Positions 36,823 to 44,992 are shown, counted from the stretch's first letter. The stretch is 46,109 bases of DNA from an uncultured Acidimicrobiia bacterium (GCA_903921205.1 CAIXPF010000122.1:1-46109), one strand, 5' to 3'. The notes: generated from the letters alone by a model not told the origin. Numbers and translations: made by a program.

Positions 36823-37632
36823 ATGCCGAGCACCGAGAACTTCACCACCATCACCCTCGAACAGGACCCTGCCACCGGTGTGGCCACGATCACGCTGGAC
36901 CGTGCCGAGGCGGCCAATGCCATGAACTGCCCCATGGCGGCGGAGCTGCGCCGGGCCGCGGTGATCCTGGCCCACGACCCCGGCGTTCGGGCGGTGCTCA
37001 TCCGGTCCTTCGGCAAGGTCTTCTGCGGCGGAGGCGACCTGGCGGCGTTCGCCGGGCTGAGCGCGCAGGAGCTTCCGGCCTACGTCGACAACCTCACCAT
37101 CGACCTGCACGCCGCGGTGGCGCGGCTGGCCAAGATGGACGCGCCGGTGGTGGTGGCGGTTTCCGGTTCGGCCGGCGGTGCGGGCATGTCGCTGGTGGCG
37201 GCGTGCGACCTCGTGGTGGCCGGCGAGTCGGCCAAGTTCACCATGGGCTACACCAAGGCCGGGTTGATGCCCGACGGGACCTCGTCGTTCTTCCTGGCCC
37301 GTGTGGTCGGGCTGCGCCGGGCCACCGACCTGGTACTGACCAACCGGGTGCTCACAGCGCGCGAGGCCGAGGAGTGGGGCCTGGTGAACCGGGTCGTGCC
37401 CGACGCCGAGGTGCAGGCGGCGGCGCAGGAGCTGGCCACGACCCTGGCCAACGGACCCACCCGCGCGTTCGGCCTCGCCAAGCGTGTCCTGATCGAGGGT
37501 GCGTCGAGTTCGTTGGAGGAGGCCATGGAACGCGAGTCGCGCTCCATCGGTCTCGCCGGGGCGACCGCCGATGCACGCGAGGGCATCGCGGCGTTCCTCG
37601 GCAAGCGCCCAGCGAACTTCCGGGGCGCCTGA
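36823..37632 (+). CDS. Enoyl-CoA hydratase/isomerase family protein (PaaG-like)
   Basis: 269 residues, the usual crotonase length. Oxyanion-hole segments are KVFCGGGDLAAF (about 66-77) and SGSAGGAGMSLVAACDLVV. The catalytic area reads YTKAGLMPDGTSSFFLARVVG, with Asp in place of the hydratase Glu; PaaG-type enoyl-CoA isomerases have a comparable P-D-G/A-G pattern, so isomerase activity is favoured. The C-terminal helix (ANGPTRAFGLAKRVL) is complete. It likely serves beta-oxidation-like steps in the surrounding catabolic block. Confidence 0.93.
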   Translation: MPSTENFTTITLEQDPATGVATITLDRAEAANAMNCPMAAELRRAAVILAHDPGVRAVLIRSFGKVFCGGGDLAAFAGLSAQELPAYVDNLTIDLHAAVARLAKMDAPVVVAVSGSAGGAGMSLVAACDLVVAGESAKFTMGYTKAGLMPDGTSSFFLARVVGLRRATDLVLTNRVLTAREAEEWGLVNRVVPDAEVQAAAQELATTLANGPTRAFGLAKRVLIEGASSSLEEAMERESRSIGLAGATADAREGIAAFLGKRPANFRGA

Positions 37633-37643
37633 CGCCCGGGCGG

Positions 37644-37649
37644 TACGCT
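37644..37649 (+). promoter_or_regulatory. Candidate -10 box of the PhyH-cupin-ThDP operon
   Basis: TACGCT, followed by a 32-nt stretch with a GGGGGGA Shine-Dalgarno before ATG 37682. It would give the operon its own leadered promoter. Confidence 0.4.
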
Positions 37650-37681
37650 GAGGCCACGAGCGCGATCCGGGGGGATGGGCG

Positions 37682-38884
37682 ATGACCGACAGCATGATCG
37701 ACAGCAGGTCGCCGGTGGACGGGTTGACCCGCGAGCAGCACGCCGCCGAGATGGCGGAGTACCTCCGGCACGGCGAAGCACGAGCAGCGGCCCTGGGCAA
37801 TCGGGGCCCGGTGCGCCGTACCGCCGACGGGCGGCTGCACCCCGACATCCTGGCGGCCTTCGACGTGCACGGCTTCTACGTGTTCGAGGGCGTCGTCGAC
37901 GAGCAGGAACTGGCCGAGCTGCGCGCCGGCGCCGAGGACATGATCAGCCGTGCACCGGTGCGGCGCGGCGAGAAGGTCGATGCGCTGGGCCGTCCGGCGC
38001 TCGGTCAGGACTACGCCATCCAGCCGTACCTTCTGGTACGTCCGCTGTCGGACCCGTGGGGCGGCACGGCGGCACTCGGGGGTCGTCACCCGTCGAAGAT
38101 GACCGAGCCGGTACCCGATCCCGACGCCCCGGAGAACGTCGTCTACCTGATGTTCGGCATGTGCCAGGCCATACCGGCTGCGCTGCGGCTCTACGGCCAC
38201 CCCGACATCCTGACCATCGCCGCGTCGGTCAACGGCACCGACTTCGTGCCCTACAACGACGCCATCTTCGTCAAGCAACCCGGTTTGGGAGGCTCGGTGT
38301 CGTGGCATCAGGACGGCATCACCCACTGGGACTCGCCACACTGGGACCAGGGCATCCACGGCTTCAACTTCCAGGTGCAGCTGTACCGCACCACGGCGGC
38401 CAACGGCCTGTGGGTACTGCCCGGTACGCACCGCACAGGACGGGTCGACATCAAGCAGCTGGTCGCCGACAACGGGGGCAGCGACCGGCTACCGGGAGCG
38501 GTCCCGTTGCTGTGCGAGCCCGGCGATGTCACCATCGTGAACCGCCAGACGCTGCACGGCTCCTTCGCCAACACCTCGCCCGACACCCGGGTGTCGATCA
38601 CCTTCGGGTTCCACCGCCGGTCCTCGGTGCTCGGGGTGCGGGGCAAGCTCAGCCTCAAGGCCGACGACCTCAGCTGGCAGGACGGCGACGCCTACGACGA
38701 GGCACGCATCGACGACCGGTCCGCGGTGATCGCGCTGGCCATCGACGCCCGCCAGCAGCACCGGCCCGGCGAGCCGCGGTTCCGCTACGAGCCCTTCGCC
38801 GGCCGGGAGGACGACTTCCGCTTCGGCGAGGACACCTTCGAGCGGTACATCCGCGACTACAACACCCGCGACCTGGCCATCTGA
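37682..38884 (+). CDS. Phytanoyl-CoA dioxygenase (PhyH) family Fe(II)/2-oxoglutarate oxygenase
   Basis: 400 residues. The Fe-binding facial triad is visible: His209 and Asp211 in SWHQDGITHW, and His292 in LHGSFANTSPD, with Arg303 (DTRVSITFGF) to bind 2-oxoglutarate. NGLWVLPGTHR is the usual PhyH strand before the distal His. PhyH enzymes hydroxylate a carbon next to a carboxyl or CoA-thioester, or other unactivated positions. An extra N-terminal region of about 55 residues precedes the core. It heads a compact three-gene operon (gaps 34 and 24 nt). The substrate is not readable. Confidence 0.9.
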   Translation: MTDSMIDSRSPVDGLTREQHAAEMAEYLRHGEARAAALGNRGPVRRTADGRLHPDILAAFDVHGFYVFEGVVDEQELAELRAGAEDMISRAPVRRGEKVDALGRPALGQDYAIQPYLLVRPLSDPWGGTAALGGRHPSKMTEPVPDPDAPENVVYLMFGMCQAIPAALRLYGHPDILTIAASVNGTDFVPYNDAIFVKQPGLGGSVSWHQDGITHWDSPHWDQGIHGFNFQVQLYRTTAANGLWVLPGTHRTGRVDIKQLVADNGGSDRLPGAVPLLCEPGDVTIVNRQTLHGSFANTSPDTRVSITFGFHRRSSVLGVRGKLSLKADDLSWQDGDAYDEARIDDRSAVIALAIDARQQHRPGEPRFRYEPFAGREDDFRFGEDTFERYIRDYNTRDLAI

Positions 38885-38918
38885 ACGGCCCTCGCCCGTA
38901 ACGCGACAGGAGCACCCC

Positions 38919-39554
38919 ATGGCCGACCAGGACGAGCACTGGGTCGAGGTTCGCGACGAGCCCCGCCACCGTCGCCGCTTCGAGAACGAGTTCGTGCGGG
39001 TCTACGACGTGCTCATCCCGCCCGGTGACACCACGCTGTACCACCGTCACACCGAGGACACCTTCTACGTGGCGGTGAACGAGGCCACCGTTCGCGACCG
39101 CACCTGGGGCGAGGACGAGCCGCGTACCGGCACCGCCCCGGCGGGCTCGTGCCTGTGCCGGCCGCACCGGGCCCGGCCCCTCATCCACCAGGTGCACAAC
39201 CTCGGTCCGGGTGAGATGCGTCTGATCGGCGCCGAGATCAAGGCGGCACCCGCGGTCACCACCGCAGCGCCACTCAGCGCGGCCGGTCACGCCCTCACCC
39301 TGGAACGAGACCGGCTCCGGGTGTACGAGCTGGCCCTCGAGCCGGGCCAGTCCACCGGCGACATCGTCTACGGGTTCTCCGGTCTGACCGTGCTGCTCAC
39401 CGTCGCCACCTGGCTGGTGCGCCACGCCGACGGGAGCGAGCGCACGGTGATCCTGGCCCCCGGTGACGTGCTGTGGCAGCCCGGGCCGCTGGGCCTGTCC
39501 ATCACCAACATCGGCGAAGAGCCCTGCCGGGCCGCGCTCGGCGAGTGGCGCTGA
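38919..39554 (+). CDS. Bicupin-like protein
   Basis: 211 residues with AGGAG before the ATG. The first half has a cupin core: IPPGDTTLYHRHTEDTFYVAV with His42, His44 and an acidic residue nearby, and HQVHNLG (His90, His93). The second half repeats a beta layout (VYELALEPGQSTGDIVYGFSGLTVLLTVATW, then LAPGDVLWQPG) without the His ligands, so only one domain is likely to bind metal. I do not recognise a named family. Lying between a dioxygenase and a ThDP enzyme, it may be an isomerase, dioxygenase or accessory of that pathway; this is inference. Confidence 0.75.
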   Translation: MADQDEHWVEVRDEPRHRRRFENEFVRVYDVLIPPGDTTLYHRHTEDTFYVAVNEATVRDRTWGEDEPRTGTAPAGSCLCRPHRARPLIHQVHNLGPGEMRLIGAEIKAAPAVTTAAPLSAAGHALTLERDRLRVYELALEPGQSTGDIVYGFSGLTVLLTVATWLVRHADGSERTVILAPGDVLWQPGPLGLSITNIGEEPCRAALGEWR

Positions 39555-39578
39555 TCCGAGCACGAACAGGAGCCCGCC

Positions 39579-41237
39579 GTGGACGGCAACGAACTGATCG
39601 CGTCCATCCTGCGCCGTGAGGGCGTGGAGTGGATGGCCTGCTTCCCGAACAACCCGCTGATCGAGGCGGCCGCGCGGGCCGGCATCCGCCCGATCGCGTT
39701 CCGCCACGAAAGGGGCGCCGTCATGGCCGCGGACGGCTTCAGCCGTCTGAGCGACCGTGCCCGGTTCGGTGTGGTGGCCGTGCAGTCGCAGGCCGGCGCC
39801 GAGAACGCCCTCGGCGGTGTCGCGCAGGCCTACGCCGACAACATTCCCGTGCTGGTGCTGCCGGGCGGCCCGGCTTCCAACGAGATCGGGGTCCGGCCGA
39901 ACTACTCGGCGGTCCGCAACTACCAGGGCGTGGCCAAGTCGGTGGAGGCCATCCACCGTCCCGAGGACATCGTGGCGATCATGCGACGGGCCTTCAGCGC
40001 GCTGCGCAACGGCCCGGCCGGGCCGGTGGTGGTCGAGCTGACGGCGGATGTGTGCCGCCAGCCCGTTCCCGACGGTGCCGCCGAGGCGTACCGCCCACCG
40101 GTGCCGGCGCGCCAGGGACCCGACCCGGTGGCCATCGCTGCGGCGGTGGACGCCCTGCTCGCGGCCGAGCGTCCGGTGATCTGGGCCGGCGGCGGGGTGC
40201 TTTTCGGTGGGGCGACCGAGGAGCTGCGTCAGCTCGCGGAGCTGACCGCGACGCCGGTGTTCTGCACGATGCAGGGCAAGTCCGCCCTCGATGAGCGTCA
40301 TCCGCTGTCCCTCGGCAGCGGGGGAATGACGGCGACCGCCCCGGCTGCGGCCTGGTTGCGCCAGTGCGACCTCCTGCTGGCCGTCGGTACCAGCCTCACC
40401 CGCACCCCGTACGGACAACGCGTGCCCGGCCGGGCGATCCTGGTGCACAACAGCGACAACCCCGATGCGCTGGGCAAGGACGAGCGGGTCGACATCCCGC
40501 TGCCCGGCGACGCGCGGCTCACGCTCGCGGCGCTCATCGCCGAGGCGAGGGCCCGGCTCGCCGGCCGTCCACGCGAGCTCGGCCCGGTGGCGGCAGCGAT
40601 TGCCGAGGCGCATGGTGCCTGGCAGGACCTCTGGCGGCCCGCCCTGCAGTCCGACGAGCAGCCGTTGGGCTACTACCGGGTGATCGACGTGCTCAACGAG
40701 GTCCTCGACCACGAGCGCAGCATCGTCACCCACGACGCCGGTGCGCCGCGCGACTGCATGGTGCCGTTCTACCGGGCCACGGTGCCGCACTCCTACGTCG
40801 GTTGGGGCAAGACCACCCATCTCGGCTTCGGCATCCCGTTGATGATCGGCGCGAAGCTCGCCCATCCCGACCGCTTCTGCCTCAACGTGATGGGGGACGG
40901 CGCGTTCGGGATGTCCGGCACCGATCTCGAGACGGCGGCCCGCTCGGGCGTGGCCATCACCACGGTGCTGTTGAACAACGGGGCCATGGCCACCTATCCG
41001 ATCGGCACGCCGATGGACCCGGTCACCGCCCGGACCCAGTTCGGCGTCACCACGATGTCCGGCGACTACGCCAAGATCGCCGAGGGCATGGGCGCGGTAG
41101 GTATGACGGTGCGCACGACGGAGGAGCTCCGGGCCGGCCTGCGCCAGGCCCAGCAGCTCAACGCCGAGGGACGGACCGTACTGCTCGACGTCATCGCCAA
41201 CACCGAGTCGCGCCGCTCGCCCGACCGACCGGGCTGA
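39579..41237 (+). CDS. Thiamine-diphosphate-dependent enzyme (acetolactate synthase/2-hydroxyacyl-CoA lyase superfamily)
   Basis: 552 residues from GTG with CAGGAG upstream. Three-domain ThDP enzyme: the proton-relay Glu44 in RHERGAVMAADGFSR (Pyr domain), a central domain (about 183-340), and the PP domain with the ThDP motif GDG at 439-441 running to NN at 466-467. The superfamily includes acetolactate synthase, benzoylformate decarboxylase, oxalyl-CoA decarboxylase and 2-hydroxyacyl-CoA lyase. The GAFGMSGTDLETAARSGV region resembles that of the lyase/decarboxylase branch, but no CoA or FAD site can be confirmed by eye. As the third gene after a PhyH dioxygenase it could cleave the hydroxylated product. 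Confidence 0.9.
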   Translation: MDGNELIASILRREGVEWMACFPNNPLIEAAARAGIRPIAFRHERGAVMAADGFSRLSDRARFGVVAVQSQAGAENALGGVAQAYADNIPVLVLPGGPASNEIGVRPNYSAVRNYQGVAKSVEAIHRPEDIVAIMRRAFSALRNGPAGPVVVELTADVCRQPVPDGAAEAYRPPVPARQGPDPVAIAAAVDALLAAERPVIWAGGGVLFGGATEELRQLAELTATPVFCTMQGKSALDERHPLSLGSGGMTATAPAAAWLRQCDLLLAVGTSLTRTPYGQRVPGRAILVHNSDNPDALGKDERVDIPLPGDARLTLAALIAEARARLAGRPRELGPVAAAIAEAHGAWQDLWRPALQSDEQPLGYYRVIDVLNEVLDHERSIVTHDAGAPRDCMVPFYRATVPHSYVGWGKTTHLGFGIPLMIGAKLAHPDRFCLNVMGDGAFGMSGTDLETAARSGVAITTVLLNNGAMATYPIGTPMDPVTARTQFGVTTMSGDYAKIAEGMGAVGMTVRTTEELRAGLRQAQQLNAEGRTVLLDVIANTESRRSPDRPG

Positions 41238-41250
41238 ACCGCTCGCCCCA

Positions 41251-41301
41251 GACCGATTCGACCGGTGTCGAACGTACCCCTCGGTATGGTCGAGACCGGT
41301 C
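41251..41301. terminator. Imperfect inverted repeats between convergent genes
   Basis: GACCGATTCGACC (41251-41263) faces a near-complement at 41288-41301, and a smaller TTCGAC/GTCGAA repeat lies inside. Possible shared terminator of the ThDP and cupin genes; weak because of mismatches. Confidence 0.35.
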
Positions 41302-41327
41302 AGTCGTGCGAAGCCAGGCGGGCGATG

Positions 41328-41810
41328 TCAGCCCTGGGTGTCGTCGGTGATCACCGGCGGATCGGCCAGCCCGGCCTTGGCGCAACGCCGGCGGTAGTAC
41401 GACAAAACGCTGGCGGCGTCGGTGACCGACTCCACCGATCCGTCCTCGGCGAGGTTCAGGTTGGCCCCGTAGATCTGGAACCACACGTCGGTCACCTCGG
41501 TGTTGGATGCGGGCACCACCAGGGTGTGGATCGAACCGGCCGGCTCGTACAGGAACGACCCGGCCCGGTTCACGTACTCCGACTCGAGGTAGTGCCACGA
41601 GCCGCTCGAGGTGTACGCGTAGACCGCACCGGTGTGCTTGTGGGTCTGCACCACCACACCGGGCTCGAAGCGGGTCCGCACGATGAACAGCCCTTCGCGG
41701 ATCTTCGCCACCAGCACCTTGGTCTGGGTGCCACGGCCGTCATCGATCCAGGGCAGGTCGTCGTCGCCGCGGTGCACGGCGCTGGGGGCATGCTCAATCG
41801 CCATCGTCAT
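41328..41810 (-). CDS. Cupin protein, 2,4'-dihydroxyacetophenone dioxygenase-like
   Basis: 160 residues. LPWIDDGRGTQTKVL at the start, RFEPGVVVQTHKHTGAVYAYTSSGSWHY with metal-ligand His57 and His59, and EPAGSIHTLVVP with His95; the canonical Glu four residues after the second His is replaced. This layout matches the DHAP-dioxygenase/ChrR-like cupin group, which cleaves aromatic ketones or binds Zn/Fe. A TAGGGT box six bases before the ATG gives a leaderless promoter. It lies opposite to the ThDP operon, so it may be part of the same pathway under separate control. Confidence 0.85.
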   Translation of the reverse strand: MTMAIEHAPSAVHRGDDDLPWIDDGRGTQTKVLVAKIREGLFIVRTRFEPGVVVQTHKHTGAVYAYTSSGSWHYLESEYVNRAGSFLYEPAGSIHTLVVPASNTEVTDVWFQIYGANLNLAEDGSVESVTDAASVLSYYRRRCAKAGLADPPVITDDTQG

Positions 41811-41816
41811 GACCGC

Positions 41817-41822
41817 ACCCTA
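41817..41822 (-). promoter_or_regulatory. Leaderless -10 box for the cupin gene
   Basis: TAGGGT on the minus strand ends 6 nt before ATG 41810. Confidence 0.6.
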
Positions 41823-41894
41823 CCGGCGGACCCATCACCAGCGTCGGGTACCCGGCCTGCATCGGGTCAGCAGGCGACGCATCCCGTCGGCGGG

Positions 41895-41900
41895 TAGCTT
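41895..41900 (+). promoter_or_regulatory. Candidate -10 box of the MDR-SDR operon
   Basis: TAGCTT lies 66 nt before ATG 41967, back to back with the cupin promoter in the divergent gap. No strong -35 is visible. Confidence 0.35.
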
Positions 41901-41966
41901 GCAGCGAGCGCGAGGGCCCGCCCCGAGACCGACGGACCGGCCTCGCCAGGAACAAGGGGGAAGCAC

Positions 41967-42941
41967 ATGCGTGCCGTGATCTGCAAGGCCTTCGGACCGC
42001 CCGAGAACCTCGTGGTGGAGGACGTGCCCGTGCCGGTGGCCGGTCCGGGCCAGCTGCTCGTCGAGGTCAAGGCCTCGGCGGTGACCTTTCCCGACACCCT
42101 GATGCTCGAGGACAAGTACCAGTTCAAGGCGCCGCCGCCCTACACGCCCGGCGGCGAGGTCGCCGGCATGGTGAGCGTGGTCGGTGACGGGGTGAGCGGG
42201 TTCGCCGTCGGCGATCGCGTCGTGGGTGGCCTCGGCACCACGGGCGGCTACGCCGAGTATTCGCTGGTCGCCGCGGCCGGTGCCCGCAAGCTGCCCGACG
42301 GGGTGGGCTTCGCCGAGTCGACCGGCCTGAACTACGCCTACGGCACCACCCTGTACGGCCTGAAGTACCGCGGCAACCTCAAGGCCGGCGAGACGTTGCT
42401 CATCCTGGGAGCGGGCGGCAGTGTCGGCCTCACCGCAGTCGAGCTGGGCAAGCTGATGGGTGCCCGGGTGATCGCCTGCGCGTCGAGCGAGGAGAAGCTG
42501 CAGCTGTGCCGCGAGCGCGGCGCGGACGAGACGATCAACTATGCGACCGAGGACCTCAAGGAGCGGGCCAAGGAGCTCACCGGCGGCGCCGGGGTCGACG
42601 TGGTGTACGACTGCGTCGGTGGCGCGTATGCCGAGGCTGCGCTGCGGGCCACCGGTTGGGAGGGCCGATTCCTGGTGGTCGGCTTCACCGCCGGCATCCC
42701 GTCGGTGCCGTTGAACCTCACGCTGCTCAAGAGCTGCCAGATCGTCGGGGTGTTCTACGGGGCCATGACGGCACGCGACCCGGCCCTGCGCGACGCCATC
42801 GTCGCCGAGCTGATCGAGCTGACCGCCACGGGCAAGCTCCGCCCCCACGTGTCGGGCCGCTATCCGCTCGAGCGCGCCGGCGAGGCGCTCCGATCGCTGA
42901 TGGACCGCAAGGCCCTCGGCAAGGTCGTCATCGAGCCCTAG
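41967..42941 (+). CDS. MDR family NADPH:quinone oxidoreductase-like protein
   Basis: 324 residues with AAGGGGGA before the ATG. N-terminal GroES fold with ASAVTFPDTLMLEDKYQFK and TPGGEVAGMV, then Rossmann motif LILGAGGSVGLTAVELGKLMGA, and DVVYDCVGGAYAEAALR. No zinc-ligand cysteine pattern. It resembles the other MDR protein at 27643-28644 in fold and length but differs in sequence, so it is a separate paralogue. It is followed 51 nt later by an SDR gene in the same orientation, a likely operon. Enoyl reduction or quinone reduction is likely; substrate unknown. Confidence 0.93.
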   Translation: MRAVICKAFGPPENLVVEDVPVPVAGPGQLLVEVKASAVTFPDTLMLEDKYQFKAPPPYTPGGEVAGMVSVVGDGVSGFAVGDRVVGGLGTTGGYAEYSLVAAAGARKLPDGVGFAESTGLNYAYGTTLYGLKYRGNLKAGETLLILGAGGSVGLTAVELGKLMGARVIACASSEEKLQLCRERGADETINYATEDLKERAKELTGGAGVDVVYDCVGGAYAEAALRATGWEGRFLVVGFTAGIPSVPLNLTLLKSCQIVGVFYGAMTARDPALRDAIVAELIELTATGKLRPHVSGRYPLERAGEALRSLMDRKALGKVVIEP

Positions 42942-42992
42942 GCGCAGGGCGGCCTGCGGCACCACGAACGACCGACTGAACGGGAGACGCTG

Positions 42993-43946
42993 ATGGAACA
43001 ACGATTCGCCGACGGGTTCGACGGCTGCGTGGCCGTGGTGACCGGTGGTGGGACCGGCATGGGCCGCGAGCTGGTTCGCCAGCTGACGGCGGGGGGCTGT
43101 GACGTCGCGACCTGCGACGTGCTGCTCGCCAATGCCGATGCCACTGCGGCGATGTGCCGGGCGGACGGCCACCGTGGCGAGGTCCTCACCGTTGCCGCCG
43201 ACGTCTCCGATGAGTCGGCGGTCCTGGCCTTCGCCGAGGCGGTCCAGGCCTGGCGCCCGCACGTGAACCTGTTGTTCAACAATGCCGGCATCGGCGGGGG
43301 CGGCACCATCGTCAACGGCGATCGCGACCAGTGGGAGCGGGTGTTCAACGTCTGTTGGTACGGCGTGTACTTCAGTACCCGGGCATTCCTGCCACAGCTG
43401 CTGCGAGCCCCGGTCGGGCACGTGGTGAACACCAGCTCGGTGAACGGCTTCTTCGCCTCCATCGGTCCCGGCATGCCGCACTCGGCGTACAGCGCCGCCA
43501 AGTTCGCCGTGAAGGGATTCACCGAGGCCCTGCTCGTCGACTTCGCCCAGAACGCCCCGCACCTCGGGGCGTCGGTGGTGATGCCCGGCCACATCGGCAC
43601 GGAGATCGCCGCGAACTCCGACCGCCTGTTGGGCCTCGACGACGTCGGGCGTCTACGGGCCCGTTATGCCGGGGCCGGTCGTGACGCCTCGGCGCTGTCC
43701 GACGACGAGCTGCGGGCACGCATGCAGCGTCGGGGCGAGGCGTTCCGCGACAGCGCCCCGACCACGGCGGCCGAGGCGGCGACGATCATCCTCGACGCCG
43801 TGCAGGCCGGGCACTGGCGGATCCTCGTCGGCCACGACGCCGAGCTGCTCGACGAGCTGGTGCGGGCCGACCCCGAGCAGGCCTACACCCCGGGCTTCTA
43901 CCGACGCTGGCTCGCCCGGGCGGAGGCCGATCGCCCGGATCGGTGA
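42993..43946 (+). CDS. Short-chain dehydrogenase/reductase (long C-terminus)
   Basis: 317 residues with GGGAGA before the ATG. TGGGTGMG (17-24), NNAG (96-99), catalytic Ser148/149, Tyr166 and Lys170 (YSAAK), and an MPGHIGTEI segment after the active site. It is about 50 residues longer than classical SDRs; the extra C-terminal part (AAEAATIILDAVQAGHWRILVG and a charged tail) is common in SDRs that act on bulky or steroid/acyl substrates. The family reduces or oxidises a hydroxyl group with NAD(P). It pairs with the MDR reductase upstream. Confidence 0.92.
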   Translation: MEQRFADGFDGCVAVVTGGGTGMGRELVRQLTAGGCDVATCDVLLANADATAAMCRADGHRGEVLTVAADVSDESAVLAFAEAVQAWRPHVNLLFNNAGIGGGGTIVNGDRDQWERVFNVCWYGVYFSTRAFLPQLLRAPVGHVVNTSSVNGFFASIGPGMPHSAYSAAKFAVKGFTEALLVDFAQNAPHLGASVVMPGHIGTEIAANSDRLLGLDDVGRLRARYAGAGRDASALSDDELRARMQRRGEAFRDSAPTTAAEAATIILDAVQAGHWRILVGHDAELLDELVRADPEQAYTPGFYRRWLARAEADRPDR

Positions 43947-43978
43947 AGCGGCCCTCCATCCTAGCGAGCCCGGATGCT

Positions 43979-44004
43979 TGATACCTGAATTATATATCTA
44001 GTAT
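43979..44004 (+). promoter_or_regulatory. AT-rich promoter island with candidate operator before sbtA
   Basis: A run of about 26 bases is almost entirely A/T in a 70 % GC region, containing TATATAT and ending with TAGTAT (43999-44004), which may be the -10 box ten bases before the ATG. GATAC and GTATC form an inverted repeat across it. A regulator-binding site is likely. Confidence 0.5.
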
Positions 44005-44014
44005 CCTGCGCCGT

Positions 44015-44992
44015 ATGAGTGGCATCATTGCGGCATCCTCCCTGGCCCTGGCACGCGACAACCTCACTTCCGTGCCCGTGCTGGCCTTCGTGGTTGGCCT
44101 GGTGGCCACGTTGGCGCGCAGCGAGCTGCGGCTGCCCGAGTCGGCCGTGAAGCTGATCTCCGCCTACCTGCTCTTCGCCATCGGCCTCAAGGGAGGCCAC
44201 AAACTGGCCAGCACCTCAGCCGGCGACATGGTCGGGCCGACCATCGCCACGATCGGGTTGGGGGTCGTCATCCCCTTGGCGGTGTTCGGGGTGCTGCGGT
44301 GGTGGGCGCGCTTCTCGCTCGCAGACTCCGGGGCGATCGCAGCGCACTACGGGTCGGTCTCGGCGGTGACCTTCACTGCCGCCGCCGCCTTCGCCACGAC
44401 CGCCGGTCACGCCCCTGAAGGGTTCATGCCCGCGCTCGTGGCGATCATGGAGATCCCGGGCATCGTCATACCGCTCGTCATCGTGGCGCTCCTCACCGGC
44501 CGCGCCAGCCTCAAGGAGGCACTGACCGAGGTCCTGCTGGGCAAGTCGGTCATGCTCCTCGGTGGCGGCCTGCTCATCGGCTGGCTCGCCGGCCCCCGTG
44601 GCTTCGCCGACGTCGCCCCGTTCTTCGAGGCGCCCTTCAAGGGAGTGTTGGCGCTGTTCCTGCTCGAACTCGGCGCACTTGCCGCCACCCATCTCCAGGC
44701 CGTGCGCAAGGTCGGCCGTCAGCTCATCGGGCTGGCCGTCGTCGGGCCGGTGCTCTTCGGCACGATCGGCGTGGCGGCCGGGGTTGCCGCCGGGCTGTCC
44801 ACCGGCGGGGCGGCCGTGCTCGGAGCGATGGCCGCGAGCGCCTCCTACATCGCAGCTCCCGCTGCGGTCAGCGTGGCGCTGCCCGACGCCAATCCCGCCT
44901 ACTCGCTGACCGCGGCACTGGGCATCACGTTCCCGTTCAACCTGGTGATCGGGATACCGCTCACCCTGCAGTTGGCGATCTGGCTCGGCTGA
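44015..44992 (+). CDS. SbtA-type sodium-dependent bicarbonate transporter family protein
   Basis: 325 residues, about ten hydrophobic helices in two inverted halves. Family motifs: LLFAIGLKGGHKL near 50-62, IAAHYGSVSAVTFTAA (the substrate-site segment of SbtA), GFMPALVAIMEIPGIVIPLVIV, and the C-terminal half AAVLGAMAASASYIAAPAAVSVALPDANPAYSLTAALGITFPFNL. These match SbtA-like bicarbonate/sodium symporters (cyanobacterial SbtA is somewhat longer, with a cytoplasmic loop). Function outside cyanobacteria is less certain, so substrate is a prediction. No SbtB (PII-like) gene is adjacent in the window. Confidence 0.9.
   Translation: MSGIIAASSLALARDNLTSVPVLAFVVGLVATLARSELRLPESAVKLISAYLLFAIGLKGGHKLASTSAGDMVGPTIATIGLGVVIPLAVFGVLRWWARFSLADSGAIAAHYGSVSAVTFTAAAAFATTAGHAPEGFMPALVAIMEIPGIVIPLVIVALLTGRASLKEALTEVLLGKSVMLLGGGLLIGWLAGPRGFADVAPFFEAPFKGVLALFLLELGALAATHLQAVRKVGRQLIGLAVVGPVLFGTIGVAAGVAAGLSTGGAAVLGAMAASASYIAAPAAVSVALPDANPAYSLTAALGITFPFNLVIGIPLTLQLAIWLG

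Noticed and set aside
34401-37685. 1094-residue open frame across the amidohydrolase and crotonase genes
   Set aside because: Overlaps three genes with clear family motifs on both strands; its Arg/Gly/Pro composition is not protein-like.
38670-40865. 731-residue minus-strand open frame opposite the bicupin and ThDP genes
   Set aside because: The plus-strand genes have Shine-Dalgarno sites and intact catalytic motifs; the antisense frame has none.
41835-43592. 585-residue minus-strand open frame opposite the MDR and SDR genes
   Set aside because: Shadow frame; the plus-strand products are unambiguous.
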